A stretch of DNA of 64,000 nucleotides from Pseudonocardia sp. HH130629-09 (GCF_001294645.1 NZ_CP011868.1:1240001-1304000); one strand, 5' to 3'. Positions 8,668-18,581 are shown, counted from the first letter of the stretch. Notes: generated from the sequence alone by a model not told the origin. Translations and numbers: made by a program.

Positions 8668-8917
8668 CGGCCCACCCTGCCACCGGCCGCGTTCGTGCCG
8701 CACGGCCGCGGGTGGTCCTCGTCCGGCCCGCGCCCGTGTGCGCACGGCGCCACCCCCGGACTCCACCGCGTTCCCCGCGGCCGACGGGTGGTCGGGCCCT
8801 CGCGGTCGAACAGCCGGCCCCGCTTCCCACACCGCCTGCACGACCGACGGAGCCGTCGTTGATCCCGCACCACCCGAACTCCCCGGCCTCCTGTTCACCG
8901 AGGGGTTGCGCCACCGC

Positions 8918-9996
8918 ATGCGACTGGCCTGGCGGGCCGGCGCCGCGGCCGGCGCGGCCTGGTACCTCGCCACCCTCGTCCCCGGTGTGCTCGGCCAGTA
9001 CCCCTACTACGCGCCGCTCGGTGCCCTGCTCGTCTGCTACCCGACCGTCTTCGACTCGCTGCGCCAGAGCCTGTACGCGGTGCTCGCCTCCGGCATCGGT
9101 GTCGGTCTCGGCGCCACCGCACTGCACCTGGGCGGGGCCCGATGGTGGGCGGTGGCCGTCGCCGTCCTGGCCGGGATCGCGGCGGGCGCGGTGCCCGTGC
9201 TGGCCGCGGCGCGGGACCTGATCCCCACGGCGGCGCTGTTCACCATCCTCATCGGGGCCGCCGACCCGTCCGGGTTCATGGCCGGCCACCTCGGCCAGAC
9301 CCTGCTCGGTGTGCTGGTCGGGATCCCGGTCACCCTGGCCCTGCCACCCCCGCCGCAGAACGCCCGCGCGCACCGTGTCGTGACGCGGCTGCGCGACGGC
9401 ATCGCCGACCACCTGCAGGAAATGGCGGAGGTCCTGGCCGAGCAGTGGCCGCCCGAGCGCGAGGAGTGGACACGCCACCGCCACGACTTCGAGCCGCTGA
9501 TGGACGCGACGCGGGAGGCGGTCCGCTCCGCCGACGCGGGCCGGCGCGCCAACCTGCGGGCACGCGCCTACCGGGCCCGCGGACAGCAGCTCTACGAGGC
9601 CGCGCAGACCCTGGAACAGCTCGCGGTGCTCGTCCGCGACATCAGCACGGTCCTGGCCCAGACGGCGTGGGCCGAGCGCACCGTCCTGGTCCTCGACCCG
9701 GAGCTGCGCACCCCGGTCGCGGAGGCGATGGCGGACCTGGCCACCGCGATCCGCTCGGCGGAGCCGGCACACCTGACCCGGGGACCCGCCCGCTCCGGGC
9801 TCGACGGGCACCGCCGCCACCTGGCCGCCGCCCGCGAGGCGCTGGACCGAGTCACCGACCGGCTCGACTCCCAGCGCGCGGGCTGGGAGGACAGCCTCGC
9901 CGCGTCGGCATCGTGCTGCACCTGCGGCGGTGCCTGGACCACCTGCACGGCGGCCCGGCCGACCGCAGCCCGGATCTGCATCCGGCCGGCCGATGA
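8918..9996 (+). pseudogene. FUSC-like membrane protein (aromatic acid exporter family), 3' frameshift
   Basis: About six membrane helices in the N-terminal 150 residues (for example WRAGAAAGAAWYLATLV, YAVLASGIGVGLGATAL, AVAVLAGIAAGAVPVL). A long cytoplasmic helical domain follows. This is the half-FUSC architecture of aromatic acid exporters. The frame goes astray at about 9895-9903. The natural ending, VGIVLHLRRCLDHLHGG to the stop at 9996, lies in the frame one base earlier, so one base is missing. The start is uncertain: ATG 8918, or TTG 8906 just after GAGGGG. An exporter role for aromatic acids is family-based inference. Confidence 0.65.
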
Positions 9997-10129
9997 CGTG
10001 TGGGCGGCTGCCGACCGGGTACGCCAGGACCATGCCGGCACTCGTACCCGGGGCGTACGCCGGCCCAGGTCCTGTCGGTTGAGATCCTGCAGCCGGCGGG
10101 GCCGCCCCCCGGACACCGAGGAGCGGCAG

Positions 10130-10929
10130 ATGACGGCACGGCGGTCGCCCTGGACCGACGAGCTGTCACAGCGCCCTCCGGGGAGTTCCGTGCCGACGCC
10201 GACGCCGCCCGCGCCCCCGAGGAGCTGGCCGGTGTCATGGCCGGGCTGTCCCGGCACTTCTACCGTGCCCAGGACGCCACCGACGCCTGCGAGCGTGTGC
10301 TCGAGGCCTGCACCGGCCTCACATGGAGGGCTGCACTCACGCGACGCTCACCCTCACCACAGGTGGCCGGATCGTCACCCCGGCGAGCACCGGCCCGTCC
10401 GCGCAGATCCTCGACGACCTGCAGCGTGAGCTGGGTGAGGGTCCGTGCCTGCAGGCGATCCGCGCCGACCGCAACGTCGTGTCGGCGGATCTGGAGCACG
10501 ACCTGCGCCGGCCCCAGTTCGGCCCGGCCGCCGCGCGCCGGGGATCGGCTCCGTGGTGGCGTCGCGGCTGTTCACCGACGACCGCACTACCGGTGCCCTG
10601 AACGTCTTCGGCGCCGCCGGCGCGTTCGACACCGCCGCGCAGGACCGGATCGCGGTGCTGGCCGCGCACGCCGCCGTCGCCATCGACGCCGCACGCACAC
10701 GGAGAACCTGCACGGGGCCGTCCGGAGCAGGCAGGTGATCGGCGAGGCGATCGGCATCCTGCCGGAGCGCTACGGGATCACCTCGGAGCAGGCCTTCGAC
10801 CGGCTCACCCGCGCCTCGCAGCACCTCGACATCAAGCTCCGCTCGATCGCCGAGCACCTGGCCCGGGACCCCGCGGCCGGCGGGGTCACACCGCCAGCGG
10901 ACGGAACCGGCGCAGCCGCAGACTGTTGA
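10130..10929 (+). pseudogene. GAF-ANTAR regulator gene broken by about four -1 frameshifts
   Basis: The ATG at 10130 follows a strong GAGGAG site and starts MTARRSPWTDELS. Homologous sequence then continues in successive frames: EELAGVMAGLSRHFYR; ATLTLTTGGRIVTPAS and ELGEGPCLQAIRADR (GAF domain); GALNVFGAAGAF; and the ANTAR RNA-binding domain RQVIGEAIGILPERYGIT to the stop at 10929. The breaks lie at about 10163-10185, 10311-10325, 10523-10545 and 10690-10705, and each moves the frame by -1. ANTAR proteins are antiterminators that bind paired hairpins in nascent RNA. As written, no full-length protein can be made. Confidence 0.75.
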
Positions 10930-13246
10930 GCACCACGCACACCGAGCTGAACGCCATCGCCGCACCCGCGATCATCGGGTTGAGCAGCCCGAACGCGGCC
11001 AGCGGGATCGCGGCCGTGTTGTAGGCGAACGCCCAGAACAGGTTGCCCCGGATCGTGCCCAGCGTGCGCCGGGACAGCCGGACGGCGTCGGCCGCGGCCC
11101 GTAGGTCGCCCCGGACCAGGGTGATGTCCGACGCTTCGATCGCCACGTCGGTGCCGGTGCCCATGGCCAGGCCCAGGTCGGCCCGGGCCAGCGCGGCCGC
11201 GTCGTTCACCCCGTCGCCGACCATCGCGACGACCCGGCCCTGCTCCTGCAGCCGCGTCACCACGGCGAGCTTGTCCGCGGGCAGCACGTCGGCGACGACG
11301 GTCTCCGGGCCGGGCTCGATGCCGACCTCACGGGCGACGGTCTCGGCGACGGCCCGGTTGTCCCCGGTGAGCAGGACCGGGCGCAGCCCGAGCCTGCGGA
11401 ACTCCGCGATCGCCTCCGCCGACGTCGGCTTCACGGTGTCGGCGACGACGAGCACGGCGCGGGCGGCCCCGTCCCAGGCGACGGCGACCGTCGTGCGGCC
11501 CCGTGCGGTCTCGTCCGCGGCGACCGCGGCGAGGTCGTCGGACAGCGGGACCGACCACTGCTCGAGCAGCCGCGGGCGGCCGACGAGCACGGCGTGCCCG
11601 TCGACGACGCCCTGCACGCCGAGACCCTCGTGGTTGGTGAAGTCGGTGACGGCGGGCAGGTCACCGACCCGCTCGGTGGCGGCCCCGGCGATCGCGGCGG
11701 CCACCGGGTGCTCCGAGGCGCGCTCCAGCGCACCGGCGAGGCGCAGCACGGTCGCCTCGTCGGTGTCGTCGGCGGTGTGCACACCGGTCAGCGCCATGGT
11801 GCCGGTGGTGACGGTGCCGGTCTTGTCGAGCACGACGGTGTCGACCCGGCGCGTCGACTCCAGGATCTCCGGGCCCTTGATCAGGATGCCGGTCTGGGCG
11901 CCGCGGCCGGTGCCGACGAGCAGCGCGGTCGGTGTGGCCAGCCCGAGCGCGCACGGGCATGCGATGATCAGCACGGCGACGGCCGCGGTGAACGCGGTCG
12001 AGGCCGGGGCGCCGGTGAGGATCCAGGCAAGCAGCGTCGCGGCGGCGATCACGGCGACGACCGGCACGAACACCGCGGAGATCCGGTCGGCGAGGCGCTG
12101 CACCTCGGCCTTGCCGTTCTGCGCCTCCTCGACCAGCCGCGCCATCTGCGCGAGCGCGGTGTCCGAACCGACCCGGGTGGCCCGCACGACGAGCCGCCCG
12201 CCGGAGTTCACGCACCCGCCGACGACGGTGTCACCGGCCCTGACCTCGACCGGCACCGACTCGCCGGTGAGCATCGAGACGTCGACCGCCGAGCGGCCGT
12301 CGACGACCTCGCCGTCGGTGGCGACCTTCTCCCCGGGACGTACGACGAACTCCTCGCCCACCGCGAGCTCGTCGACACCGACGCGCACCTCGGCGCCGTC
12401 GCGGAGCACCGTCACGTCCTTCGCGCCCATCTGCAGCAGCGCGCGCAGCGCGGCGCCGGCCCGGCGGCGGGAGCGGAGCTCGACGTAGCGACCGGCCAGC
12501 ACGAACGTGACGACCGCGGCGACGACCTCCAGGTAGATGTTCCCGCTGCCGTCGGTGCGCGAGATCGTCAGCTCGAAGGGGTGCACCATGCCGGGCATCC
12601 CGGCGGTGCCGAGGAACAGCGCGTAGAGCGACCAGGCGAGCGCGGCCGTCGTCCCCATCGAGACGAGCGTGTCCATCGTGGCGGCGCCGTGACGCAGGTT
12701 CGTCCAGGCGGCGCGGTGGAACGGCGCCCCGGCCCAGCCCCACACCGGCAGGGCGAGCAGCAGCGAGACCCACTGCCAGCCGACGAACTGCCACGCGGGC
12801 GTCATCGCGAGGACGACGACCGGCACCGACAGCACGACGGCGCCGATCAGCCGGTTCCGCAGGTCGCGCAGGTCGCGCTCGGGGTCGAGGTCGGGCTCGG
12901 CGCTCGGCGGGGTGGCGGTGTAGCCGGCCGCCTCGACGGTCCCGAGCAGGGTGTCGAGCCCGACGCCGCCGGGGGCGCTGATCCGCGCCTTCTCGGTGGC
13001 GTAGTTGACGGTGGCGGTGACGCCGTCGAGCTTGTTGAGCTTGCGCTCGATGCGGTTCGCGCAGGACGCGCAGGTCATGCCACCGACGGCGAGCTCGATC
13101 TCGGTGACGGTGCTGGCTGTGCTGCCCGGGCCGGCTGCGCCGGCTGTGCTGTCTAGGCTGCCTGGGCCGCTCTCGGCGACGGTCCCGGTCGCGGCTGCGC
13201 GGGGCAGGGCGGTGACGGGTCCGTGGGCCGGGGACGTGTCGCTCAT
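10886..13246 (-). CDS. copA: Copper-exporting P1B-type ATPase CopA
   Basis: 786 aa. One N-terminal heavy-metal domain with [16 protein letters not shown], eight predicted membrane helices, actuator loop with [14 protein letters not shown], the transmembrane CPC in [16 protein letters not shown], the phosphorylated Asp in DKTGTVTTG, the nucleotide-binding SEHPVAAAI, and [15 protein letters not shown] with the HMA CxxC is the Cu(I) signature, so it pumps Cu(I) out of the cytoplasm. ATG at 13246 follows CCGGAGGACC. It is the third gene of csoR-copZ-copA. Its last 44 bases overlap the convergent GAF-ANTAR remnant. Confidence 0.96.
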   Translation of the reverse strand: MSDTSPAHGPVTALPRAAATGTVAESGPGSLDSTAGAAGPGSTASTVTEIELAVGGMTCASCANRIERKLNKLDGVTATVNYATEKARISAPGGVGLDTLLGTVEAAGYTATPPSAEPDLDPERDLRDLRNRLIGAVVLSVPVVVLAMTPAWQFVGWQWVSLLLALPVWGWAGAPFHRAAWTNLRHGAATMDTLVSMGTTAALAWSLYALFLGTAGMPGMVHPFELTISRTDGSGNIYLEVVAAVVTFVLAGRYVELRSRRRAGAALRALLQMGAKDVTVLRDGAEVRVGVDELAVGEEFVVRPGEKVATDGEVVDGRSAVDVSMLTGESVPVEVRAGDTVVGGCVNSGGRLVVRATRVGSDTALAQMARLVEEAQNGKAEVQRLADRISAVFVPVVAVIAAATLLAWILTGAPASTAFTAAVAVLIIACPCALGLATPTALLVGTGRGAQTGILIKGPEILESTRRVDTVVLDKTGTVTTGTMALTGVHTADDTDEATVLRLAGALERASEHPVAAAIAGAATERVGDLPAVTDFTNHEGLGVQGVVDGHAVLVGRPRLLEQWSVPLSDDLAAVAADETARGRTTVAVAWDGAARAVLVVADTVKPTSAEAIAEFRRLGLRPVLLTGDNRAVAETVAREVGIEPGPETVVADVLPADKLAVVTRLQEQGRVVAMVGDGVNDAAALARADLGLAMGTGTDVAIEASDITLVRGDLRAAADAVRLSRRTLGTIRGNLFWAFAYNTAAIPLAAFGLLNPMIAGAAMAFSSVCVVLNSLRLRRFRPLAV

Positions 13247-13319
13247 GGTCGGTCCTCCGGGGCGACCCGGCGCGGGTGGCGGTCGCGACCCGCGCCGGGT
13301 GGGTGGTCGGGTGGGGTGC

Positions 13320-13523
13320 TCAGACGAGCTGGTAGCCCGCCTCGCGCACGGCGTCGCGGACGGCCTCGGTGGAGACCTCGTCGTCGCTGGTGACGGTGAC
13401 GGCGCCGGTCGGCAGGTCGACGGCCACGTCGGTGACGCCGGCGATCTCGCTGATCTCCTCGGTGACCGAGGCGACGCAGTGCTGGCAGGTCATGCCGGTG
13501 ACGGTGTAGCTGGCGGTGCTCAT
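13320..13523 (-). CDS. copZ: Copper chaperone CopZ
   Basis: 67 aa, a single heavy-metal-associated domain of the ferredoxin-like fold with the metal site [11 protein letters not shown] near residues 10-20. It takes up Cu(I) in the cytoplasm and passes it to CopA or CsoR. It lies between csoR (52-base gap) and copA (73-base gap) on the same strand, the standard actinobacterial copper-export operon. Confidence 0.95.
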   Translation of the reverse strand: MSTASYTVTGMTCQHCVASVTEEISEIAGVTDVAVDLPTGAVTVTSDDEVSTEAVRDAVREAGYQLV

Positions 13524-13542
13524 CGTGCTCTCTCCTGTGCGG

Positions 13543-13572
13543 GGTTCGGCGCCATCGGGTTCGGCGCCATCG
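13543..13572. repeat. 15-base tandem duplication in the csoR-copZ gap
   Basis: GGTTCGGCGCCATCG occurs twice head to tail (13543-13557 and 13558-13572) between the two copper genes. No function is evident; slippage is the simplest origin. Confidence 0.9.
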
Positions 13573-13575
13573 GGG

Positions 13576-13857
13576 TCAGGATCGGACCAGCCGGGCGATC
13601 GCCGCGCTGGCCTCCTGGATCTTCTCCTCGGCGACGGGGCCGCCCTCGGCGGCGGCGTCGGCGACGCAGTGCTTCAGGTGCTCGTCGAGCAGACCCAGCG
13701 CGACGGCCTCCAGGGCCTTGTTGACCGCGGCGACCTGGGTCAGCACGTCGATGCAGTACTTGTCCGACTCGATCATCTTCGTGATGCCGCGGACCTGGCC
13801 CTCGATCCGGCGCATCCGCTTGACGTGCGCGTCCTTGGTGTCGGCGTAGCCGGGCAT
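13576..13857 (-). CDS. csoR: CsoR copper-sensing repressor
   Basis: 93 aa, all-helical CsoR/RcnR-family repressor. The Cu(I)-binding C-H-C set is visible: Cys in KYCIDVL, and His plus Cys in EHLKHC (H-x3-C). ATG 13857 is chosen because GAGGAGG lies just upstream. The earlier in-frame ATG (13887) would overlap the operator itself. On binding Cu(I), CsoR releases its operator and lets csoR-copZ-copA be transcribed. It probably also controls the divergent 13933-15023 pair, because the boxes lie between the two. Confidence 0.93.
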   Translation of the reverse strand: MPGYADTKDAHVKRMRRIEGQVRGITKMIESDKYCIDVLTQVAAVNKALEAVALGLLDEHLKHCVADAAAEGGPVAEEKIQEASAAIARLVRS

Positions 13858-13886
13858 CGCGTCCTCCTCGGGGTCCACCGCGACCA

Positions 13887-13915
13887 TACCCCTAGGGGGT
13901 AGTGGTATCTACCCC
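13887..13915. promoter_or_regulatory. Overlapping CsoR operators between divergent copper genes
   Basis: TACCCCTAGGGGGTA (13887-13901) matches the known CsoR box pattern of TACCCC facing GGGGTA. A second inverted repeat, GGGGTAG (13896-13902) / CTACCCC (13909-13915), overlaps it. The two face csoR on one side and the DUF6153-like gene on the other. Confidence 0.85.
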
Positions 13916-13932
13916 GCCGGTACGGTCGGGGT

Positions 13933-14460
13933 GTGACGGACCGGACCCGGCTGCTCGTGCTCGTGCTGCCGGTGCTGCTCGGGCTGCTGGGGATGCACGC
14001 GCTCGCGGCGCCATCCGCGCACTCCGGTGTACACGACCGTCCCGCGGGCACCCCGCACCCCGCCCCGCACTCGGCACTGCACTCGGCACTGCACGATGGA
14101 CCGGCCCGTGCCGCCGCGGTACCGGCGCACCCCGTCCCGGACGGCGCGTCGGCGGGGGCCACGCGTCCAGATCCCCACGGGTCGTCGCACGACGGGGCCG
14201 CGCACCTGCTGCACCTGTGCCTGGCCGTGCTCGTGGCCGGGGTCGTCCTCGCCGCGGCGGTGCTGCTGTCCGGGTGGGCGCCGCTGCCGGCGTCGCGGGG
14301 CCGGTCGGCCCGGGGCGCCCGCGGACCGGACCGACCGGCCGCTCGCCCCCGGTCCCACGGCGGCTCGCGCTGCTCTGCGTGTCGCGGACGTGACCGGCCT
14401 CCGGCGCGGGAGAGCGCCGGAGCCGCCGAGCACCCACGACACGGGAGTACCGACACATGA
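13933..14460 (+). CDS. His-rich small membrane protein (DUF6153-like)
   Basis: 175 aa. An N-terminal membrane helix or signal (LLVLVLPVLLGLLGMHAL, about residues 6-25) is followed by a His/Ala/Pro-rich extracytoplasmic stretch with many His residues. A second helix (CLAVLVAGVVLAAAVLLSG, about 95-115) and an Arg-rich tail follow. The His content and its place between the CsoR boxes and a DUF305 gene suggest a role in copper handling; this is inference. GTG 13933 lies 6 bases after TACGGT (13921-13926), so the transcript may be leaderless. The stop overlaps the next ATG. Confidence 0.7.
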   Translation: MTDRTRLLVLVLPVLLGLLGMHALAAPSAHSGVHDRPAGTPHPAPHSALHSALHDGPARAAAVPAHPVPDGASAGATRPDPHGSSHDGAAHLLHLCLAVLVAGVVLAAAVLLSGWAPLPASRGRSARGARGPDRPAARPRSHGGSRCSACRGRDRPPARESAGAAEHPRHGSTDT

Positions 14461-15023
14461 CACGCACGAACGTGGCGCTCGCCGCCACGGCACTGATCGC
14501 TGCCCTCGTCCTGACCGGCTGCGCCGGCGGAGCCGCGTCCGCACCGCCGGCCGCGTCGTCGAGCAGCGCCGACGTCACCTTCGCCCAGGGCATGATCCCG
14601 CACCACGAGCAGGCGGTCGCGATGGCACGGCTCGCCGACGGCCGCGCCGGGGCCCGGGTGGGCGCCCTCGCCGACCGGATCGAGGCCGCCCAGGGCCCGG
14701 AGATCGCGCAGCTCCAGGGACTCCTGGCCGGCTGGGGCGCCGCACCCTCCGCGGACCACCACGCCGGCCACGGCGGCCCTGCCGGGATGGCCGGCACGAC
14801 CGGGATGATGTCCGACGAGCAGATGGCCGGGCTGGAACGCGCGTCCGGCGCCGCGTTCGACCGGTCGTTCCTCGAGATGATGATCGCCCACCACGAGGGT
14901 GCGGTGACCATGGCCCGCGCCGAGCTCGACGCCGGGGTGGACCCGCGGGCACGGCAGCTGGCGCAGCGGATCGTCGACACGCAGCAGGCGGAGATCGCGG
15001 AGATGCGGGCGCTGCTGGGCTGA
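14457..15023 (+). CDS. DUF305-domain lipoprotein
   Basis: 188 aa. A lipoprotein signal ends in LTGC (Cys about residue 22). The mature part has two ferritin-like DUF305 helical repeats, marked by GMIPHHEQAVAMA and MMIAHHEGAVTMA, separated by a His/Met-rich linker (DHHAGHGG, MAGTTGMM). Paired HHE motifs and the Met/His linker suggest metal binding outside the membrane, probably copper given the neighbours (inference). It is coupled to the upstream His-rich protein by an ATGA overlap and is the last gene before a large hairpin. Confidence 0.85.
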   Translation: MTRTNVALAATALIAALVLTGCAGGAASAPPAASSSSADVTFAQGMIPHHEQAVAMARLADGRAGARVGALADRIEAAQGPEIAQLQGLLAGWGAAPSADHHAGHGGPAGMAGTTGMMSDEQMAGLERASGAAFDRSFLEMMIAHHEGAVTMARAELDAGVDPRARQLAQRIVDTQQAEIAEMRALLG

Positions 15024-15028
15024 GCGGA

Positions 15029-15090
15029 GATCGTCACGACTGAGGGATCCGGTGCCGGGAACAGCACCGGACCACTCGGTTGTGACGATC
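15029..15090. terminator. Large bidirectional terminator hairpin
   Basis: Arms of 27 bases (15029-15055 and 15064-15090) with four mismatches, two of which can be G-U pairs in RNA, and an 8-base loop. It sits between the convergent stops at 15023 (+) and 15103 (-). No T-tract follows, as is common in actinomycetes. Confidence 0.8.
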
Positions 15091-15102
15091 ATCGTCGCGG
15101 CG

Positions 15103-15981
15103 TCAGCTGAACGAGATGTGCACGTGGTCCATGTGGTTCGCCGTCGCCCCGCCCCGGTCCTCCTGGGCGGTCCAGCCGCTGCCGGTGTCGATGCGCTGCC
15201 GCCAGATGATGTAGGAGATCCCGAGCTCCTCCCGGTTCTGCTGGGCGTAGGCGGCGAGCCGGTCGCCCGTCGCGCGGTCGACCATGAAGTCCAGGGCCTT
15301 GCCGCTCGGGTGGTCGGAGGCGTTGCCGCGGCTGCCGATGCCCAGCACGGAGTCGACGCCGAACAGGCAGCGCAGCTTCTCCCCGGCCCTCGCCACGTTC
15401 GTGGCGACGCCCTCCATGCCCGCGGTGCCCAGGGCACACGTGGTCGAGCCGGTCGGGCCGCCGGTCGAGGGCGCGTCGGCGGCACCGGAGGAGGAGCGCG
15501 CGGAGTCGGTGGCGCGGGCGGCCGCCTCCCGTGCCTCGCGGGCGGCGGCCCGGGCGCGCTCGCGCGCCTCGTCGCGGGCGGTCACCGCGGAGCCGACCGC
15601 ACCGTTCGCGGCGCCGACGATCGCGTCGATGTCGACCGGGGGCGGCGGCTCGGCCAGCGACCGCGCCGTCCCGGAGTGTGCCGACGGCACCGCGTCGGTC
15701 AGCGACGCGTCCGCGGCCGGGGAACTGAAGGCCTGCAGCGCGAGGTCGTCGACCCGGGGGAGCCCGCCGCCGGTCGCGGCGTGCGCGGCGACGAGCCCGC
15801 CGCCCGCGAGCGCGGAGGTGAGGACCTGCAGGGTGCGGGCCCGGCCCGTGCGACGGTGCCTTCCGCCCCGCTCCGGGCCGACGTCACGGGTGACGACGGT
15901 CGTCGACGGCAACGGTCGGCTCGGGTCGGTCCGGCTCGGGGAGCGCCGGGCCGCCACGGAGCCGGGGATGTTCCTCGGCAC
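15103..15981 (-). CDS. Secreted protein with ARB_07466-type C-terminal domain
   Basis: 292 aa from the GTG at 15981, which follows AGGAAGGA at good spacing. The N-terminus is Arg-rich, then a hydrophobic segment (VLTSALAGGGLVAAHAA) acts as signal or anchor. A coiled, Ala/Arg/Glu-rich helix (ARERARAAAREAREAAARA) and a linker follow. The C-terminal ~110-residue domain contains RCLFGVDSVLGIG, HPSGKALDFMVD and ANHMDHVHIS. This His/Asp-containing domain is common in secreted actinobacterial cell-wall proteins and resembles M15-type peptidase folds. Peptidoglycan association is inference. Confidence 0.75.
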   Translation of the reverse strand: MPRNIPGSVAARRSPSRTDPSRPLPSTTVVTRDVGPERGGRHRRTGRARTLQVLTSALAGGGLVAAHAATGGGLPRVDDLALQAFSSPAADASLTDAVPSAHSGTARSLAEPPPPVDIDAIVGAANGAVGSAVTARDEARERARAAAREAREAAARATDSARSSSGAADAPSTGGPTGSTTCALGTAGMEGVATNVARAGEKLRCLFGVDSVLGIGSRGNASDHPSGKALDFMVDRATGDRLAAYAQQNREELGISYIIWRQRIDTGSGWTAQEDRGGATANHMDHVHISFS

Positions 15982-16201
15982 GCAGGCGTCCTTCCTCGTC
16001 GGAGACGGCTGCGCCCGGATGCCTGGGGAGCGGGGCGCGCGGGTCCTGCTGGGGATCAGGACCGTGACCGTTCCGTGATCGACCGTACGGATCGGGTTGC
16101 CGACGCGGGGTCGGTCCGCGACCACCGGCCGTCGCGGTGCTGTGAGTGGCGGGCGGCTCGGCCGGAAGGATCAATGGTGATCCGCCTGTTGCCGAGGTCG
16201 A

Positions 16202-17392
16202 TCAGGCGTCCTGGACGTCCCAGGTGCCGGCGGCGTAGTCGAGGGTGACCCGCAGCGCCCCGCCGTTCCTGTGGCTGAGGTAGACCAGCCGGTCGTCGGT
16301 GGCCTCCTGGACCTCGGTCCGTGCGTCGTACAGCCAGGCGTGGCGCCGGCGCAGCCCGATCAGCTCCTGGTGCACCGCGAGGACGTGCGGGTCGGCGCCG
16401 TCGGGGAACGACCCGTCGGCGGGGAACCCGGGGCGGACCGCGTCGTCGCCGCCTGCCCGCTCCTCCTTGACCCCGGTCAGGCCGAGCTCGTCGCCGGCGT
16501 AGACCGAGGGGGTGCCGCCGACGGTGCACAGCACGGCCACGGCCAGCTCGATGTGGCGGCGGTCGTGCAGCTGCGACGCGAGCCGGGTGACGTCGTGGTT
16601 GCCGAGGAAGGTGTTCGGCACCGCGGCGGCGACGAACCGGTCGTGGCGCTGCAGCGCCCACGCCAGCTCGTGCGGGTTGCCGTCGTTGAGGCTCGACCAG
16701 ACCGCCTTCCACAGCTCGTACTGGGTGAGCGCGTCGATCGTGGTGGCGGCGGTGACCGCGTCGTGCTCGCCGTGGATGACCTCGCCGAGGAACCAGGCGC
16801 CCGGGTGGCGTGCGCGGACGCGGGGGAGCACGTCGGCCCAGAAGTCGTCGGGGACGGTGTACGCGGCGTCGAGCCGCCACCCGTCGGTGCCGCGGTCGAG
16901 CCAGTGGCACAGCACGTCCACGACGTGGTCGCGCACCACGGGGTTGTCGTGGTCGAGGGCGTGCAGGCCGGGGTGGCCCTCGAAGACGGCGATCTCCCCG
17001 TCGTCGGTGTGCCGGAACCAGGCGTCGTCCGGCCCGCCGGGGTGGGCGCGGGCGGCGAGCAGCCGCGGGTGCTCGGGCCCGACGTGGTTGAACACGCCGT
17101 CGAGCAGGATCCGCAGGCCGCGCCCCTTCGCCTCGGCGACGAGCGCGTCGAAGTCGGCGCCCGAGCCCAGACGCGGGTCGATCCGCAGGTGGTCGGTGGT
17201 GTCGTAGCCGTGGGTGGTCGAGGCGAACACCGGGCCGAGCAGCAGTCCGTTCGCCCCCAGCGCGACCGCGTGGTCGAGCCAGCCGATGATCCGCCGCAGC
17301 GAGTGGTCCGCCCCGTCGCCGCGGTCGGGGTGGGCCCCGGTGAACCCCAGCGGGTACACGTGCCACCAGATCGCGTGCCGTACCCAGTCCAT
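16202..17392 (-). CDS. GH13 alpha-amylase-family glycosidase
   Basis: 396 aa, cytoplasmic (no signal). The (beta/alpha)8 barrel carries the four GH13 regions: DGVFNHVG, DGWRLDAAY with the nucleophile Asp, WFLGEVIHG with the acid/base Glu, and FLGNHDVTR with the third Asp. A short C-terminal beta domain ends the protein. It probably hydrolyses or rearranges alpha-1,4 or alpha-1,1 glucosides from intracellular storage sugar; the specificity cannot be read. The ATG at 17392 gives MDWVRHAIWWHVYPLGF, the usual start of the barrel. Confidence 0.9.
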   Translation of the reverse strand: MDWVRHAIWWHVYPLGFTGAHPDRGDGADHSLRRIIGWLDHAVALGANGLLLGPVFASTTHGYDTTDHLRIDPRLGSGADFDALVAEAKGRGLRILLDGVFNHVGPEHPRLLAARAHPGGPDDAWFRHTDDGEIAVFEGHPGLHALDHDNPVVRDHVVDVLCHWLDRGTDGWRLDAAYTVPDDFWADVLPRVRARHPGAWFLGEVIHGEHDAVTAATTIDALTQYELWKAVWSSLNDGNPHELAWALQRHDRFVAAAVPNTFLGNHDVTRLASQLHDRRHIELAVAVLCTVGGTPSVYAGDELGLTGVKEERAGGDDAVRPGFPADGSFPDGADPHVLAVHQELIGLRRRHAWLYDARTEVQEATDDRLVYLSHRNGGALRVTLDYAAGTWDVQDA

Positions 17393-17402
17393 CCGCGCGA
17401 CC

Positions 17403-18581
17403 CTAGCCGTCGAACTGTTCCTCGGCCCGGTGCCCGTCGAGCCAGGCGAGGACGGCCTCGGTGTGCTCGCCGACGGCCGGGACCGGGTCCATCCGTGCCC
17501 GCCGCCCGGCGACGGTGATCGGCGGCTGCAGCGCCCGCAGCGGCCCGACCGGGCTGTCGACCTCGGTCCACCGGTCCCGCGCGGCGAGCTGCGGGTGCTC
17601 CAGCACCTCGCCGACCTCCCGCTGCCGGGCGTGCGCGATCCGCGCCGCCACCAGCCGCGCGACGATCTCGTCGCCGGTCAGGCCGGTCAGCACGGTGTCG
17701 ATCTCGGCGTGCAGGGCGGGGCGGTTCTCCACCCGGGCCCGGCCACTGGAGTACCGCGGGTCGGTCGCGACCTCCGGGCGGCGCAGCACGACCTCGCAGA
17801 ACGTCACCCACTCGCGCTCGTTCTGGATCGACAGGACGACGTCGGTGCTGTCCCCGGCGGAGAACGTGCCGTACGGGGCGATCGCGGCGTGGCTGGTGCC
17901 GGTCCGCCGCGGGGCGGTGCCGCCGTAGCCGGCGTAGTAGAGCGGGTAGCCCATCCACTCCACCAGCGAGTCGAACAGGCTGACCTCCAGGTCGGTGCCC
18001 AGCCCGGTGCGTTCCCGCTCGTAGAGCGCGGACAGGATGCCGGAGAAGGCGTACATGCCGGCGCCGATGTCGGCGGCCGGGATGCCGCTCTTGGCGGGGG
18101 CGTCCTCGGTGCCGGTGATCGAGACGAGCCCCGCCTCGGACTGGATGAGCAGGTCGTAGGCCTTCGCGTCGCGGTACGGGCCGGAGCTGCCGTAGCCGGA
18201 GATCGAGCAGGTCACCAGCCGGGGGTACCGCTCGCGCAGGGCGGCGGCGCCGAGCCCGAGCCGCTCGGCGGCGCCCGGGGCGAGGTTCTGCACGAACACG
18301 TCGGCCCGCTCCAGCAGCCGCAGCATCGTGGCGCGTCCGTCGTCGGACTTCAGGTCGAGGGTGACCGACTCCTTGGACCGGTTGAGCCACACGAAGTGGC
18401 TGGACATGCCGTGGACGGTCTCGTCGTAGTCGCGGGCGAAGTCGCCGGAGCCCTCGCGTTCGATCTTGATGACGCGGGCGCCGAGGTCGGCGAGGTGCCG
18501 GGTCGCCAGCGGCGCGGCGACGGCCTGCTCGCAGGAGACGACGAGCAGGCCCTCCAGGGGGAGCGGTGCGTCCGTGGCCAT
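17403..18581 (-). CDS. CaiB/BaiF (class III) CoA-transferase
   Basis: 392 aa. LEGLLVVSCEQAVAAPLATR, GARVIKIEREGSGDFAR and SISGYGSSGPYRDAKAYDLL identify the family; the Asp in AYDLL aligns with the catalytic aspartate that forms the acyl anhydride. These enzymes move CoA between organic acids in the cytoplasm. ATG 18581 follows GCCGAGGAG; a longer open frame to 18629 lacks family sequence. The partner acids are unknown. Next to aromatic-catabolic genes an aromatic or dicarboxylic acid is possible (inference). Confidence 0.9.
   Translation of the reverse strand: MATDAPLPLEGLLVVSCEQAVAAPLATRHLADLGARVIKIEREGSGDFARDYDETVHGMSSHFVWLNRSKESVTLDLKSDDGRATMLRLLERADVFVQNLAPGAAERLGLGAAALRERYPRLVTCSISGYGSSGPYRDAKAYDLLIQSEAGLVSITGTEDAPAKSGIPAADIGAGMYAFSGILSALYERERTGLGTDLEVSLFDSLVEWMGYPLYYAGYGGTAPRRTGTSHAAIAPYGTFSAGDSTDVVLSIQNEREWVTFCEVVLRRPEVATDPRYSSGRARVENRPALHAEIDTVLTGLTGDEIVARLVAARIAHARQREVGEVLEHPQLAARDRWTEVDSPVGPLRALQPPITVAGRRARMDPVPAVGEHTEAVLAWLDGHRAEEQFDG

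Noticed and set aside
7169..10429. A 1086-codon open frame across three genes
   Set aside because: Only the part matching the FUSC-like gene has protein character. The rest is Arg/Pro/Gly-rich and antisense or out of frame to real genes, an effect of high GC.
15982..16201. Possible c-di-AMP riboswitch ahead of the secreted ARB_07466-type protein
   Set aside because: I looked for the conserved ydaO-type core and could not find it. The region has no convincing conserved motif.
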